Assembly: GCA_029961685.1 (NCBI GenBank)
Contig: JARWKL010000008.1
Location: 29,327,619 to 29,391,618, forward strand
Length of the DNA: 64,000 nucleotides
Reading direction: 5' to 3'
Source: Aristolochia californica
Lineage: Eukaryota > Streptophyta > Magnoliopsida > Piperales > Aristolochiaceae
Below are positions 54,449-64,000 of this stretch, in pieces (the stretch's first letter is position 1; each line of letters begins with the position of its first letter). Under the pieces are notes generated by a model, which saw only the letters and a list, made by a program, of their open reading frames with translations, was not told the origin of the DNA and ran no database searches. The position numbers and the translations under genes were made by a program.

Positions 54449-54490
54449 AAAATACCACAAAATTTCCCTGGTAAGTATTTTCTACAAGAA
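54449..54490 (+). repeat. Satellite sliver between two LTRs
   Basis: About 42 bp (ACCACAAAATTTCCCTGGTAAG) of satellite monomer between S6 and the copia LTR. Confidence 0.85.
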
Positions 54491-54849
54491 AAATGTGGGA
54501 CCCACCATGGTTGCACGAGCTGGTGGGACCCACCATGAGGACGTGAGAAGCCAAGAGAAGTCATCACACAATTTGAATGAGTTGGAAGATTTTAAGATCT
54601 AGTGGGACTCACAAAGATACCATGAGATGGTATCCTTATCACATGAGCTGGAAAATCAAGTGGGACCCACAAAGATATAGCATAGCTAGCATCTTCAGCC
54701 TAGGGTCACGTCCTTATAGAAGGGTTAGAGTTAAATGTTAGACTTCTAAATTAGGTGAGTTATCTTTGGAATGTGATCTTGGACTCTATCACTCCTCTAC
54801 TATGAATAGAGGAGCTTGTACTTGGAATAAAATCATCAAAGGAAGGAGT

Positions 54850-54885
<36 letters not shown>

Positions 54886-55025
54886 TAGAGTTCTCTTCTT
54901 GCATATACTCTTTCTTCTTTTTTCTTCTTCTCTCTTCTCTACCCGACAGCTTTCTCTCTCCTTCTTTTTCTTTTTCCCTCTCTCACCTTGCTCGAGATAT
55001 CAGTAATGGGGTCCTAAATTCAACA
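54491..55025 (+). repeat. Copia-A LTR, solo, 5' tip missing
   Basis: Starts ATGTGGGACCCACC, ends CCTAAATTCAACA; aligns with the other two Copia-A LTRs. A TATGAATA element at 54801 lies between CTCCTCTA and TAGAGGAG arms. A CT dinucleotide run occupies about 54853-54882. No primer site follows. Confidence 0.85.
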
Positions 55026-55244
55026 TATTTATATAGGTTTGCCTCAAGGTGAGACTACGTCCTGTCTTCCGTCGCTGTAGTAATCTACGATAAAGATGAA
55101 ATAGTTTACAAGAGAAATCGCACATGCTTACAGGTGGTTTTTCTCTAACCTCTTCTCGGTCGCCAATTGAGGATCTTATTCTGAGTGATAAAACCATAGC
55201 AACAGCGCCTAACTCAACATAGGGCATATTGATTACGCTCCAAA
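55026..55244. other. Unassigned 220-bp segment
   Basis: Between the copia LTR and satellite, with higher GC than either neighbour and no similarity to anything else in the window. The minus strand is open over 55000-55227, but nothing is recognised. Could be filler DNA from repair or an unrecognised element. Confidence 0.5.
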
Positions 55245-56506
55245 ATTTAACATAATGGTTACTGGAGACTTATTTTCACAAGTAATACTTTTCCAACGCT
55301 TTCTAAAAATTTGCATTAACAAGGCTTTATAGTTGTTGAAAATAATTTGTTTCAGCAAAATTTCTTGGTATGAATTTTTGGATTGAAAAGTGTTTCTAGA
55401 AAACATGAGGCACTAATGGTACCTCGAGAAATATTTTGACAAAAAAATTTCAACGTTTCCTGAAAAAATACACAAACCAGGCCTTATAATTGTAAAATGT
55501 AATTTCCTTCAAAAAATATTGTCTACCTCAAAATTTTCATGCTAAAAATTTTAATTTGGAAAAACGTTTCTAGGAAACATGGGGTACTAATAGTCCCAGA
55601 CATATTTTTACTAGAAATTCTTTTCCAACGTTTCCTGAAAAAAGGCACTAAAGAGACCTTATAGTTGTAGAATACAATTTGTTTCGACAAAATTTCCCTA
55701 GTAAGAATTTTCAGCTAGAAAAGTGTTTCCTGGAAACATGAGGCAATAATGGTTCCTAGAGACGTATTTTTACTAATAATATTTTTCCAACATTTCCTTA
55801 AAAATGGCCTAACAAGGACTTATAGTTGTAGAAAGTAATTTATTTCAGCAAAATGTTACTCGTAAGAATTTTCACCTTCAATAAAATTTCCAAGAAACAT
55901 TAGGCACTAATGATCTCAGAAGAGGTATTTTTAAAAGAAATATTTTTCCAACGTTTCCTGAAAAATGATACTAAAAGGCCTTATAATTTTACAAAGTAAT
56001 TTGTTTATGCAAAAATTGTGTCACAAGAAATTTTTCCTAGTAAGAATTTTTTGCTACGAAAGTATTTCCAAGAAACATGAGGCACTAATGGTCCCTAGAG
56101 AAATTTTTACTAGAAATACTTTTCCAACGTTTCTTGATAAAAATGCACTAACAAGGACTTATAGTTGTTTCATAAAAAAATGCCTGACACAAAATTTGCC
56201 TGGTATAAATTTTTTTCTACAAGAGTGATTGAGAGAAACAAGAGTACTAATGGTCTCTGGTGACGTATTTTTACTAGACATATTTTTCCAACATTTCCTA
56301 AAAAAAAGGCACTAACAAGGCCTTATAGATGTAGAAATAATTTTGTTTAGCAAAAATTCCTATCCAAAAACTTTTCAAGGTAAGAATTTTCATCTAAAAA
56401 ACCGTTTACAGGAAACATGAGGCAGTAATGGTCCCTGGAGACATAATTTTACTAGAAATACTTTTCCAACGTTTCCTAAAAAAACACTAATGTTGCCTTC
56501 TAGTTA
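55245..56506 (+). repeat. Satellite array, block 6 (no clear higher-order order)
   Basis: About seven monomers of the same family and strand. The type markers used for blocks 1-5 (GTCCCAAGG, CCTTAATGATG) are not seen. Confidence 0.93.
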
Positions 56507-58429
56507 TGTTGGAAGATAAGCTCGAGCCCACATGACCAAGGAAGGCCCACATATCTAAGATTATTATATGATGAGCCACACGACCAAGGAAGGCCCACAA
56601 GATGGGCCCAAACCCATAAGAAGTAGGACCCACAATGATTACCATGAGCTGGCATCCTTATCACATCAGTTGGAAGATCAAGAAGGACTCGCACAAGTAT
56701 CTTATCTTACGGTCACGTCAAAGAAGAGTTTTAGTTTGAGTTATGTTTGATAATAAGTTCCTCCGTCATGGTTTCCTAATTATGATATAGAACACGAAAG
56801 AGAACCCATAAAATAATGTCCCCAAAGAGACATAATAGCGGTAACTGTATATAACACATCCATCTTCCAACACATATAACACAAACCAAATATTATAGAT
56901 GTAGCAATAAGTGATTCCAGCTTGAACCAAGTATCATAAGTGATCGCAACTTGAACCAAATATCATAGATGTAGCAATAAGCCAAAATAAGTGAGATGTA
57001 TAAATAAGCCCTCAAACCAGGGAGAAGTGAGATATTTTTCTGATATATCAACTCAAATAGTGACGCAAAACAATTGGCTTAAATTAGGATTTTCAATGTA
57101 ACAGAATACCAGCATGACCTTTGCTTCTTCCAATTCGAATATATCTTTCAATATAGATCAGATTGACATGAAATGTTTTCCTTCTAAAAGTAGACTTAAA
57201 TACATTTCATCCAATTATAACTTAGCTTCATAAAATATAATTTTCAGAAGATAAATAATCTGATATATTTCGGTCTCTGTCATCTGGCCGAACTAAATAC
57301 TATTTCTCCAGTTTTTTCCAGAATGATCATTGACTCTTCAAAGATCAATATCTCCTTATAAAAAGATCATACTAAGGATTGGTTGAATAGGTAAGAAAAT
57401 AAACTTACGTATATTTCTTTTGATGTATAATTCTCCATATAAAGTCTCTTTCTTGATAGCATAAATTACCTCAGAATTTGAAGCTTTTTGTTGTCGGTCG
57501 AACCTCTTTTTCAATCTGACCTTTTCTGTTTCAAATATCGATTTATCTTTGTAGATAACTCAGATAAAAAAATTGGTTGAATAGTTAAAAGAATAAACTT
57601 ACAGATATTTCTTTTGATATATATATTTCACCATATAAAGTCTGGTTCTTGATAGCAAAAAATACCTCGCAATATGAAGATTGTTGTTGTTGCTCGAACC
57701 TTTTTGCAATCTGATCTTCGCTCATTCAAATATTGACATCTTTCTGTAGATAACTCCGATTGGAACAAATCATTTTTATTTGGAAAGTAGACTAAAATAT
57801 ATTTCTGTAAATATATAATTTTTAATATGAAAAACTCCGTATAGAGGTAAAAATCGTAAGGAAATCTACAATATAGGGATTGAAAAAAATAACTACTAAC
57901 TACACTTAGGGTTTAGGGTTTAGAGAAAAGGATCACATTACCTCCGTAAGTTGACCAAGTCAACACACAGAACCTGCTCTGATACCACGTTGAAGTCATG
58001 GAAAAGTTAAATACTTCATTGACATCAATAACTTTTTGTATTCAGAGTACATGAACCTCTATTTATAATAGAGGAAGGTAGTAGAGTCCAATTACAATAA
58101 AACTACCCTTGTCCCAATTACACCCAAACTCTAACACTTAAAGATAGTTCCTAACATAATTAAATAACTCAATATAGATAAAAGACAAACATAACTCAAA
58201 ATAAAACTCTTCTTTGACGTGACCATAAGATAAGATACTTTTGTGAAACCTTCTTGATTTTCCTACTGATGTGATAAGGATGCCAGCTCATGGTAACCAT
58301 TGTGGGTCCTACTTTTTATGGGTTTGGGCCCATCTTGTAGATCTTCTTTGGTCATGTGGCCTATCTTATAATACTCTTATATATGTGGGCCTTCCTTGGT
58401 CGTGTGGGCTTGGGCCCTATCTTCCAACA
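56507..58429 (-). mobile_element. S7: rearranged short LTR element with an inverted LTR fragment
   Basis: The right part is a normal minus-strand element: 5' LTR 57988-58429, primer site, leader with TAGGGTTTAGGGTTTAG, internal sequence down to 56750. Instead of a 3' LTR in the same direction, 56507-56749 is the first 243 bp of an LTR in the opposite (plus) direction. Both outer edges therefore read TGTTGGAAGATA inward. No target duplication; about 50 bp of the satellite monomer is missing. Confidence 0.88.
57988..58429 (-). repeat. S7 5' LTR
   Basis: 442 bp; TATA palindrome at 58057-58075. Confidence 0.92.
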
Positions 58430-61400
58430 CTTGGTAAGATTTTTTTGCTTGAAAAGTGTTTCTAGGAAACTTGAGGTAAGAATTTTTTGCTTGAAAAGTG
58501 TTACCTCAAAAAATGCACAAACAATGCCTTATAGTTATATAAAGTATTGTGGTTTCACCAATAATAACATACCACAAAATTTTCAACTAGAAATGTGTTG
58601 CCAGAACACATGAGGCACTAATGGTCCATGGAGACATATTTTTACTAGAAATATTTTTCAAATGTTTTATGAAAAATACAAGAAAAAAGCTATATGGTTG
58701 GAGAAACTAAATTGCTTCACCAAAAAATGACTTACCACAATTTTCCTAGTAAGAATTTTCTGCTAGAAAACGTTTCCTAGAAACATGCACTAGTGGTCCC
58801 TAGAGACGTGTTTTTACTAAAAGTATTTCTCCAATATTTACTACAAAAAAGGCATTAACCAGGCCTTATAGTGGTAGAAAGTAATTTGTTTCAGAAAAAT
58901 TGCCTCACCACAAAATTTTTCTGGTAAAAACTCTTAGCTAGAAATGTTTTTCCAACAAACATGAGTCACTTATGTTGTTAGGAGACATATTTTTACTTGA
59001 AATAATTTTCCAATGTTTCTTGAAAAAATGCACTGACATGACCTTATAGTTGCAGGAAGTAATTTTTTTAAGCAAAAATTGGCTTAACAAAGAATTTTCC
59101 ACATAAGAATTTTTAACAAGAAAAGTGTTTTCAAGAAAGATGATGTAGTTATGGTCCCTAGAGACATTTTCACAAGAAATACTGTGCAAATGTTCCTAAA
59201 AAAAGGTACAACCATGGCTTTGTAGTTGTAGAAAGTAATTTGTTTCAAAAAAAATTGTGTTACCACAAAATTTTCCAGGTAAGAATTCTTTGCTAGAAAC
59301 ATGTTTCCATAAAATATGCACTTATGGTCCTTGGAGACGTATTTTTAAAAGAATTATTTTTCCAACGTTTCATGAATAAGGGAACTAACAAGGCCATAAA
59401 GTTGTAGAGAGTAATTTTTTTTAGCAAAAAATGTTTTACCTCAAAAAATTTCCTGGTAAAATGTTTTGCTAGAAAAGTATTTCCAAGAAACATGAGGCAT
59501 TAATGGTCCCTGGAGACATATTATTACAAGAAATAATTTTCCAACATTTCCTAAAAAAGGCACTAATAAGGCCTTATAGGGCTAAAATGTAATTTTCTCC
59601 ACCAAAAATTGCCATACCACAATATTTTCCTGGTCAAATTTTTCAATGTTTCCAAAAAAAATGCACTTACAAGGCCTTATAGTTGTTAAAAGTAATTTGA
59701 TTCAAAAAAAAGTTGGCTTACCAAAAAAGTTACCTAGTAAGAATTTTTCGCTAGAAAAGTGTTTTCAGGAAACATGAGGCACTAATGGTCCCTACAGATG
59801 TATTTTTAAAAGAAATATTTTTCCAATGTTTCAAGAAAAAATACAATAACAAAGCCTTGTAGTTGTAGAAAGTAATTTGTTCCAGTAAAATTTTTTGAGT
59901 AGAAAATTTTCAGCTTGAAAAGTGTTTGGAGAAAAACAGGAGGCACTAATGGTCCATGGACACATATTTTGACTACAAATACTTTTCCAAGGTTTACTAA
60001 AAAAAGTACACGTACAAGGCTATAAGTTGCAGAAAGTTATTTGTTTTAGTAAAAATTGTTTTAGCACAAAATTTTCCTTTTAATAATTTTCCGCTAGAAA
60101 AGTGTTTCCTGGAAACATGAGGCACTAATGATCCCTGGAGATATTTTTTTTCTAGAAATACTTTTCCAACATTTCCTGAAAAAAAAAGCACTAAGAAGGC
60201 CTTACAGTTGTAAAATGTAATTTGATTAAAAAAAAACGCCTTGAGCAAAAACATTTCCAAGATAGAATTTTCAGCTAGAAACGTTTTTCTTGCATACGTG
60301 TTTTTGCTAGAAATACTTTTCCAACATTTCCTAAAAAATACATTAACAAGCCTTGTAGTTGTACAAAGTAATTAGTTTTAGTAAAATTTTCCTTGTAAGA
60401 ATTTTTTGCTTGAAATTTTTTTCAAGGAAACATGAGGCACTAAAGGTCCCTGGATAGGTATTTTTACTAAAAATACTTTTACAATGTTTCCTAAATAATG
60501 TACTAACAAGGTCTTTTAGTAGTAGAAAGTAATTTTTTTTAGCAAAATTTTTTTGCAAAGAATTTTCCTACAAAATTGTCCCTAGAGACGTATTTTTAAT
60601 TGAAATACTTTGCCAATGTTTCCTAAAAAAAAGGCACTAAAAAGGCCTAATAGTTGTAGAAAGTAATTTGTTTTAGCAAAAATTTCCTTACCACAAATTT
60701 TTCCTAGTAATTGTTTTCGACTACAAAAGTGTTTCCAAGAAACATGTGGCACTAATGGTCTGTGGAGACATATTATTACTAGAAGTACTTTTCTAATTTT
60801 TCCAAAAAAAAGGCACTAACATGGGGTTAAAGTTTTAGAAAGTAATTTATTTCAGCAAAAATTGACTTACCAAAACAAATTTTAGTAAGAATTTTTTGCT
60901 AGAACAGTGTTTCCAGGAAACAAGAGATAGTCCTCGGAGATGTATTTTTACTAGAAATATTTTCTAACATTTCCTGAAAAAAATGCACTAACAAGGAGTT
61001 ATAGTTGTAAAACATAATTTTTTTCAGCAAAAATTGTCTTACCACAAAATTGTCATGTAAGAATTTTATGCTAGAAAAGTGTTTCCAACAAAGATGAGTC
61101 ACTAATGGACCCTGGAGATGTATTTTTTCTAAATTTATGTTTTCCAATTTTTCCTTAAAAAAGGCTCTATCAAGCTCTTATAAATTTTGAAAGTAATTTG
61201 TTTTAATAAAAATTGCCTTACCACAAAATTTTCCTGGTAAGAATTTTTAGCTAGAAAAGTGTTTCCAGGAAACATGAGGTTCTAAATATCTCTGAAGATG
61301 TATTTTAACTCGAAATACATTTCCAATGTTTCCTTAAAAAATGCACAAACAATGCCTTATATTTGTAGAAAGTACGGTGGTTTCACCAAAAATTGTCTTA

Positions 61401-61618
61401 CCACAAAATTTTTTTAGTAAGAATTTTCAACTAGAAATGTTTTGCCAGGGCTCATCAGGAACTAATGGTCCCGAGAGACATACTTTTACTAGAAATAGAT
61501 TTATAACATTTCATGAAAAAATACCCGAAAAAGGCCTTATAGTTAGAGAAAGTAATTTGTTGTAGCCAAAATTGATTTACCACAAAATTTACCTAGTAAG
61601 AATATGCTGCTAGAAAAG
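58430..61618 (+). repeat. Satellite array, block 7
   Basis: About 18 monomers (markers AAAATTGCCTTACCACAAAA, GAAACATGAGGCACTAATGG). Some are shortened (for example 59640-59660 and 60540-60600). No fixed order of types is obvious. Confidence 0.94.
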
Positions 61619-61965
61619 TATTGAATTTAAGGAAAATAGAAATACTTCATTGACTTCATTAACTTATTATAATCAGAGTACATGAACCTCTATTTATAAT
61701 AGAGGAAGGTAGTAGTGTCCAATTATAATAAAACTACATTTGTCCCAATTACACCCAATCTCTAACACTTAAAGATAAGTCCTAGAATAATTAAATAACT
61801 CAATATAGATAAAACACAAACATAACTCAAATTAGAACTCTTCTAGGACGTGATGGTAAGATAATGATGGTTTTGTGAGTTACAAGGGGGTAGTGGTCTC
61901 TCTTATAATACTCTTAGATATGTGGGTCTTCCCTGGTCGTGTGAGCTGGTGCCCATCTTCAAACA
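61619..61965 (-). repeat. S8: solo LTR of the S family
   Basis: TATTGAATTT to CTTCAAACA, 347 bp, with the perfect duplication AAAAG on both sides (61614-61618, 61966-61970). About 90 bp of the LTR is deleted near 61880. Arises by recombination between the two LTRs of an inserted element. Confidence 0.93.
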
Positions 61966-61970
61966 AAAAG

Positions 61971-63947
61971 TGTTTCCAGGAAACATGCACTTATGGTCCC
62001 TGGAGACGTATTTTTACTAAAAATAGTTTCCCAAAATTTCTTTTAAATGTCACTAACAAGGCCTTATAATTGTAGAAAGTAATTTGTTTTAGCAAAAATT
62101 ACCTCACCACAAAATTTTCCTAGTAAAAATTCTCAGCTAGAAAAGTATTTCTAGTAAACATGAGGTACTTATCATGAGAAATATTTTTATTAGAAATACT
62201 TTTCCAATGTTTCAAATAAAAATTCAGTAACAAGGCCATATAGTTGTATAAAGTAATTTGTTTCTGTAAAAATTGTTTTATGAATTATAATTTTCGACTA
62301 GAAAAATGTTTCCAAGAAACATGAGGCACTAATGGTCCCTGGAGACGTATCCTAACTTGAAATATTTTTTGAATGTTTCCTGAAAAAATGCACTAACAGG
62401 ACCTTCTAGTTGTAGGAAGTAATTTGTTTCAGCGAAAATTGCTTTATAAAAAATAATTTTGGTAAGAATTCTCTGCTAGAAAAGTGTTTCCAATAAACAT
62501 GAGGCAGTTATGGTCCCTAAAGACGTATTTTTACAAGAAATAATTTACCAACATTTCAAGAAAAAAGGAACTAATAAGGCCTAAAAGTAGTAGAAAGTAA
62601 TTAGTTTCAGAAAAAAAAATTTAGACGAAAGAATTTTTAGTTACAAAAGTTTTTCAAGGAAACATGAGGCACTAATGGTCCAAGGAGACATATTTTTACT
62701 AGAAAATATTTTTCCAATGTTTCCTGGAAAAAAGGCACTACCAAGGCCATACTGTTATAGAAAGTAATTTATTTCGGCAAAAAATTCTTACCACAACAAG
62801 GTCTTATAGTATTTGAAAGTTATTTTATTTAGAAAAAAAATGGCTTACCAAAAAAATTTCCTAGTAAGAATTTTTGGCTAGAAAAGTGTTTCCAGAAAAC
62901 ATGAAGCACTAATGGTCCATGAAGATGAATTTTGACTAGAAATACTTGTCCAACTTTTCCTAAAAAAAGTGCACTTACAAGGCCTTGTAGTTGTAGAAAT
63001 TAATTTGTTTCAGCAAAATTTTCTTGGTAAGAATTTTCATATTGAAAAGTGTTTCGAGGAAATATGAGGAACTATTGGTCTCTAGAGATGTATTTTTACT
63101 AGAAATACTTTTCCAGTGTTTCCTTAAAAATACACTAACAACACATTATAGTTGTAGAAAATAATTTTTTATAGCAAAACATTTCTTAGCACAAAATTTT
63201 CTTGTTAAGAATTCTTGACGAGAAAGGAGTTTCTAGGAAACTTGAGGCACTTATGGTTCCTGGAGACGTATTTTAACAAGAACTATTTTTCCAACATTTA
63301 ATGAACAAAGGCACTAACAAGACCTTGTAGTTGTAGAAAGTAATTAGTTTCATAAAAAAATGCCTTACCTAAAAATTTTCAAGGTAAGAAATTTTAACTA
63401 GAAACGTGTTTCAGGGAAACTTGAAGCACTAATGATCCAAGGAGTTACTAAAAAATATTTTTCCAATGCTTTTTGAAAAACAAAAAGCACTAAGACAACC
63501 ATAATGTTATAGAATGTAATTTGTTTAAGTAAAAATAGCTTTACCACAAAATTTTCTTAGAAATAATTTTTAGCTAAAAAAGTGTTTCCTGGAAACATGA
63601 GGCATTAATGGTCCCTAGAGATGTATATTTACTACAAAATAATATTCCAACATTTCTTTAAAAAAAAGGCTCTAACAAGGCCTGAAATTTGTAAAATGAA
63701 ATTTGTTTCAGCAAAAAATTGCCTTACTACATATTTTTCTGGTAAGAATTTTCAACGTTTGCTAAAAAATGCTCTAACAAGGCCTTATAGTGAAAGTAAT
63801 TTGATTACGAAAGAATTGTCTTACCAACAAATTTTCTTGTAAGAATTTTCTGCAAGAAAAGTGTTTCTTGGAAACATGAGGCACTAATGGTTCCCATAAA
63901 CATATTTTTACTAAAAATATTTTTCCAACGTTCCCTGAAAAAATGAA
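61971..63947 (+). repeat. Satellite array, block 8
   Basis: About 11 monomers; spacing between GAGGCACTAATGG-type markers at 62321 and 62499 is 178 bp, and some are shortened or fused. Ends at about 63947. Confidence 0.93.
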
Positions 63948-64000
63948 CTATCTTCTATCACAAATCTATCGCGGGCATGGTCATTCTCTTGGTTTATGTG
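63948..64000 (+). pseudogene. Start of a copia reverse-transcriptase fragment, cut by the window
   Basis: After the satellite, one frame reads KSIAGMVILLVYV up to the last base. This is the sequence that precedes the D-D of the Ty1/copia YVDD motif. Only about 50 bp are visible. Confidence 0.5.

Noticed and set aside
51631..54882. GA and CT dinucleotide runs as independent features
   Set aside because: Both sit at the same place in Copia-A LTRs, so they are part of that LTR and not separate loci.
6918..63947. Numerous short open frames of 60-120 codons in the satellite, often with strings of K, F and S
   Set aside because: They repeat with the monomer, occur on both strands and lack any domain; they are chance frames in AT-rich tandem repeats.

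Overview
The window looks like pericentromeric heterochromatin of a flowering plant. It is AT-rich and contains no convincing intact host gene, tRNA or rRNA. It consists of a roughly 175-180 bp satellite in one orientation (29358-30186, 35556-39630, 42315-45248 and other blocks) broken up by LTR retrotransposons, and one block of decayed endogenous pararetrovirus (Caulimoviridae-like). The plant assignment rests on Ty1/copia and Ty3/gypsy chromovirus-type elements, TGGTATCAGAGC-type initiator-Met tRNA primer sites, AAACCCT-type motifs and the pararetrovirus. The species cannot be named from the sequence.

Layout. 1-2141: a gypsy LTR and its decayed gag-protease, cut by a short LTR element (S1, 2142-3538). 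3539-6576: unidentified decayed coding-like sequence on the minus strand with a gypsy-type LTR in the middle. 6577-6917: another gypsy-type LTR. 6918-10174: satellite. 10175-13841: pararetrovirus pieces in opposite orientations, fused to a 5'-truncated copia element (Copia-A, plus strand, 13842-29357). That copia carries, nested inside it, S2 (14376-17011, minus), a gypsy chromovirus (18454-23788, minus), S3 (23993-26812, plus) holding a 348-bp TRIM, and a second TRIM of 328 bp in its 3' LTR. 30187-35550: a nearly full-length second copia (Copia-B). 39631-42314: S4. 45249-52110: a minus-strand Copia-A with a fold-back end, itself holding S5. 53583-58429: S6, a Copia-A LTR, more satellite and the rearranged S7. 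61619-61965: a solo S LTR (S8). The last about 50 bp look like the start of another copia reverse transcriptase.

The S elements form a non-autonomous LTR family: LTRs of 390-443 bp, about 1.8 kb of internal sequence without gag or pol, a conserved small ORF with a membrane-like segment, a tandem minisatellite and a TATA box inside a palindrome. Their primer site, polypurine tract and LTR tips resemble Copia-A, so Copia-A may have mobilised them in trans (inference).

The satellite from about 6.9 to 53.6 kb has a higher-order repeat of nine monomer types, about 1.56 kb long. Its phase is kept across the insertions once their lengths are subtracted. Clean 5-bp target duplications define AGTAA (S2), TCCTC (gypsy), ATAAC (S3), GAAAC (TRIM-1), TTTTC (Copia-B) and AAAAG (S8). 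All coordinates and similarities were read by eye; no database search was possible.
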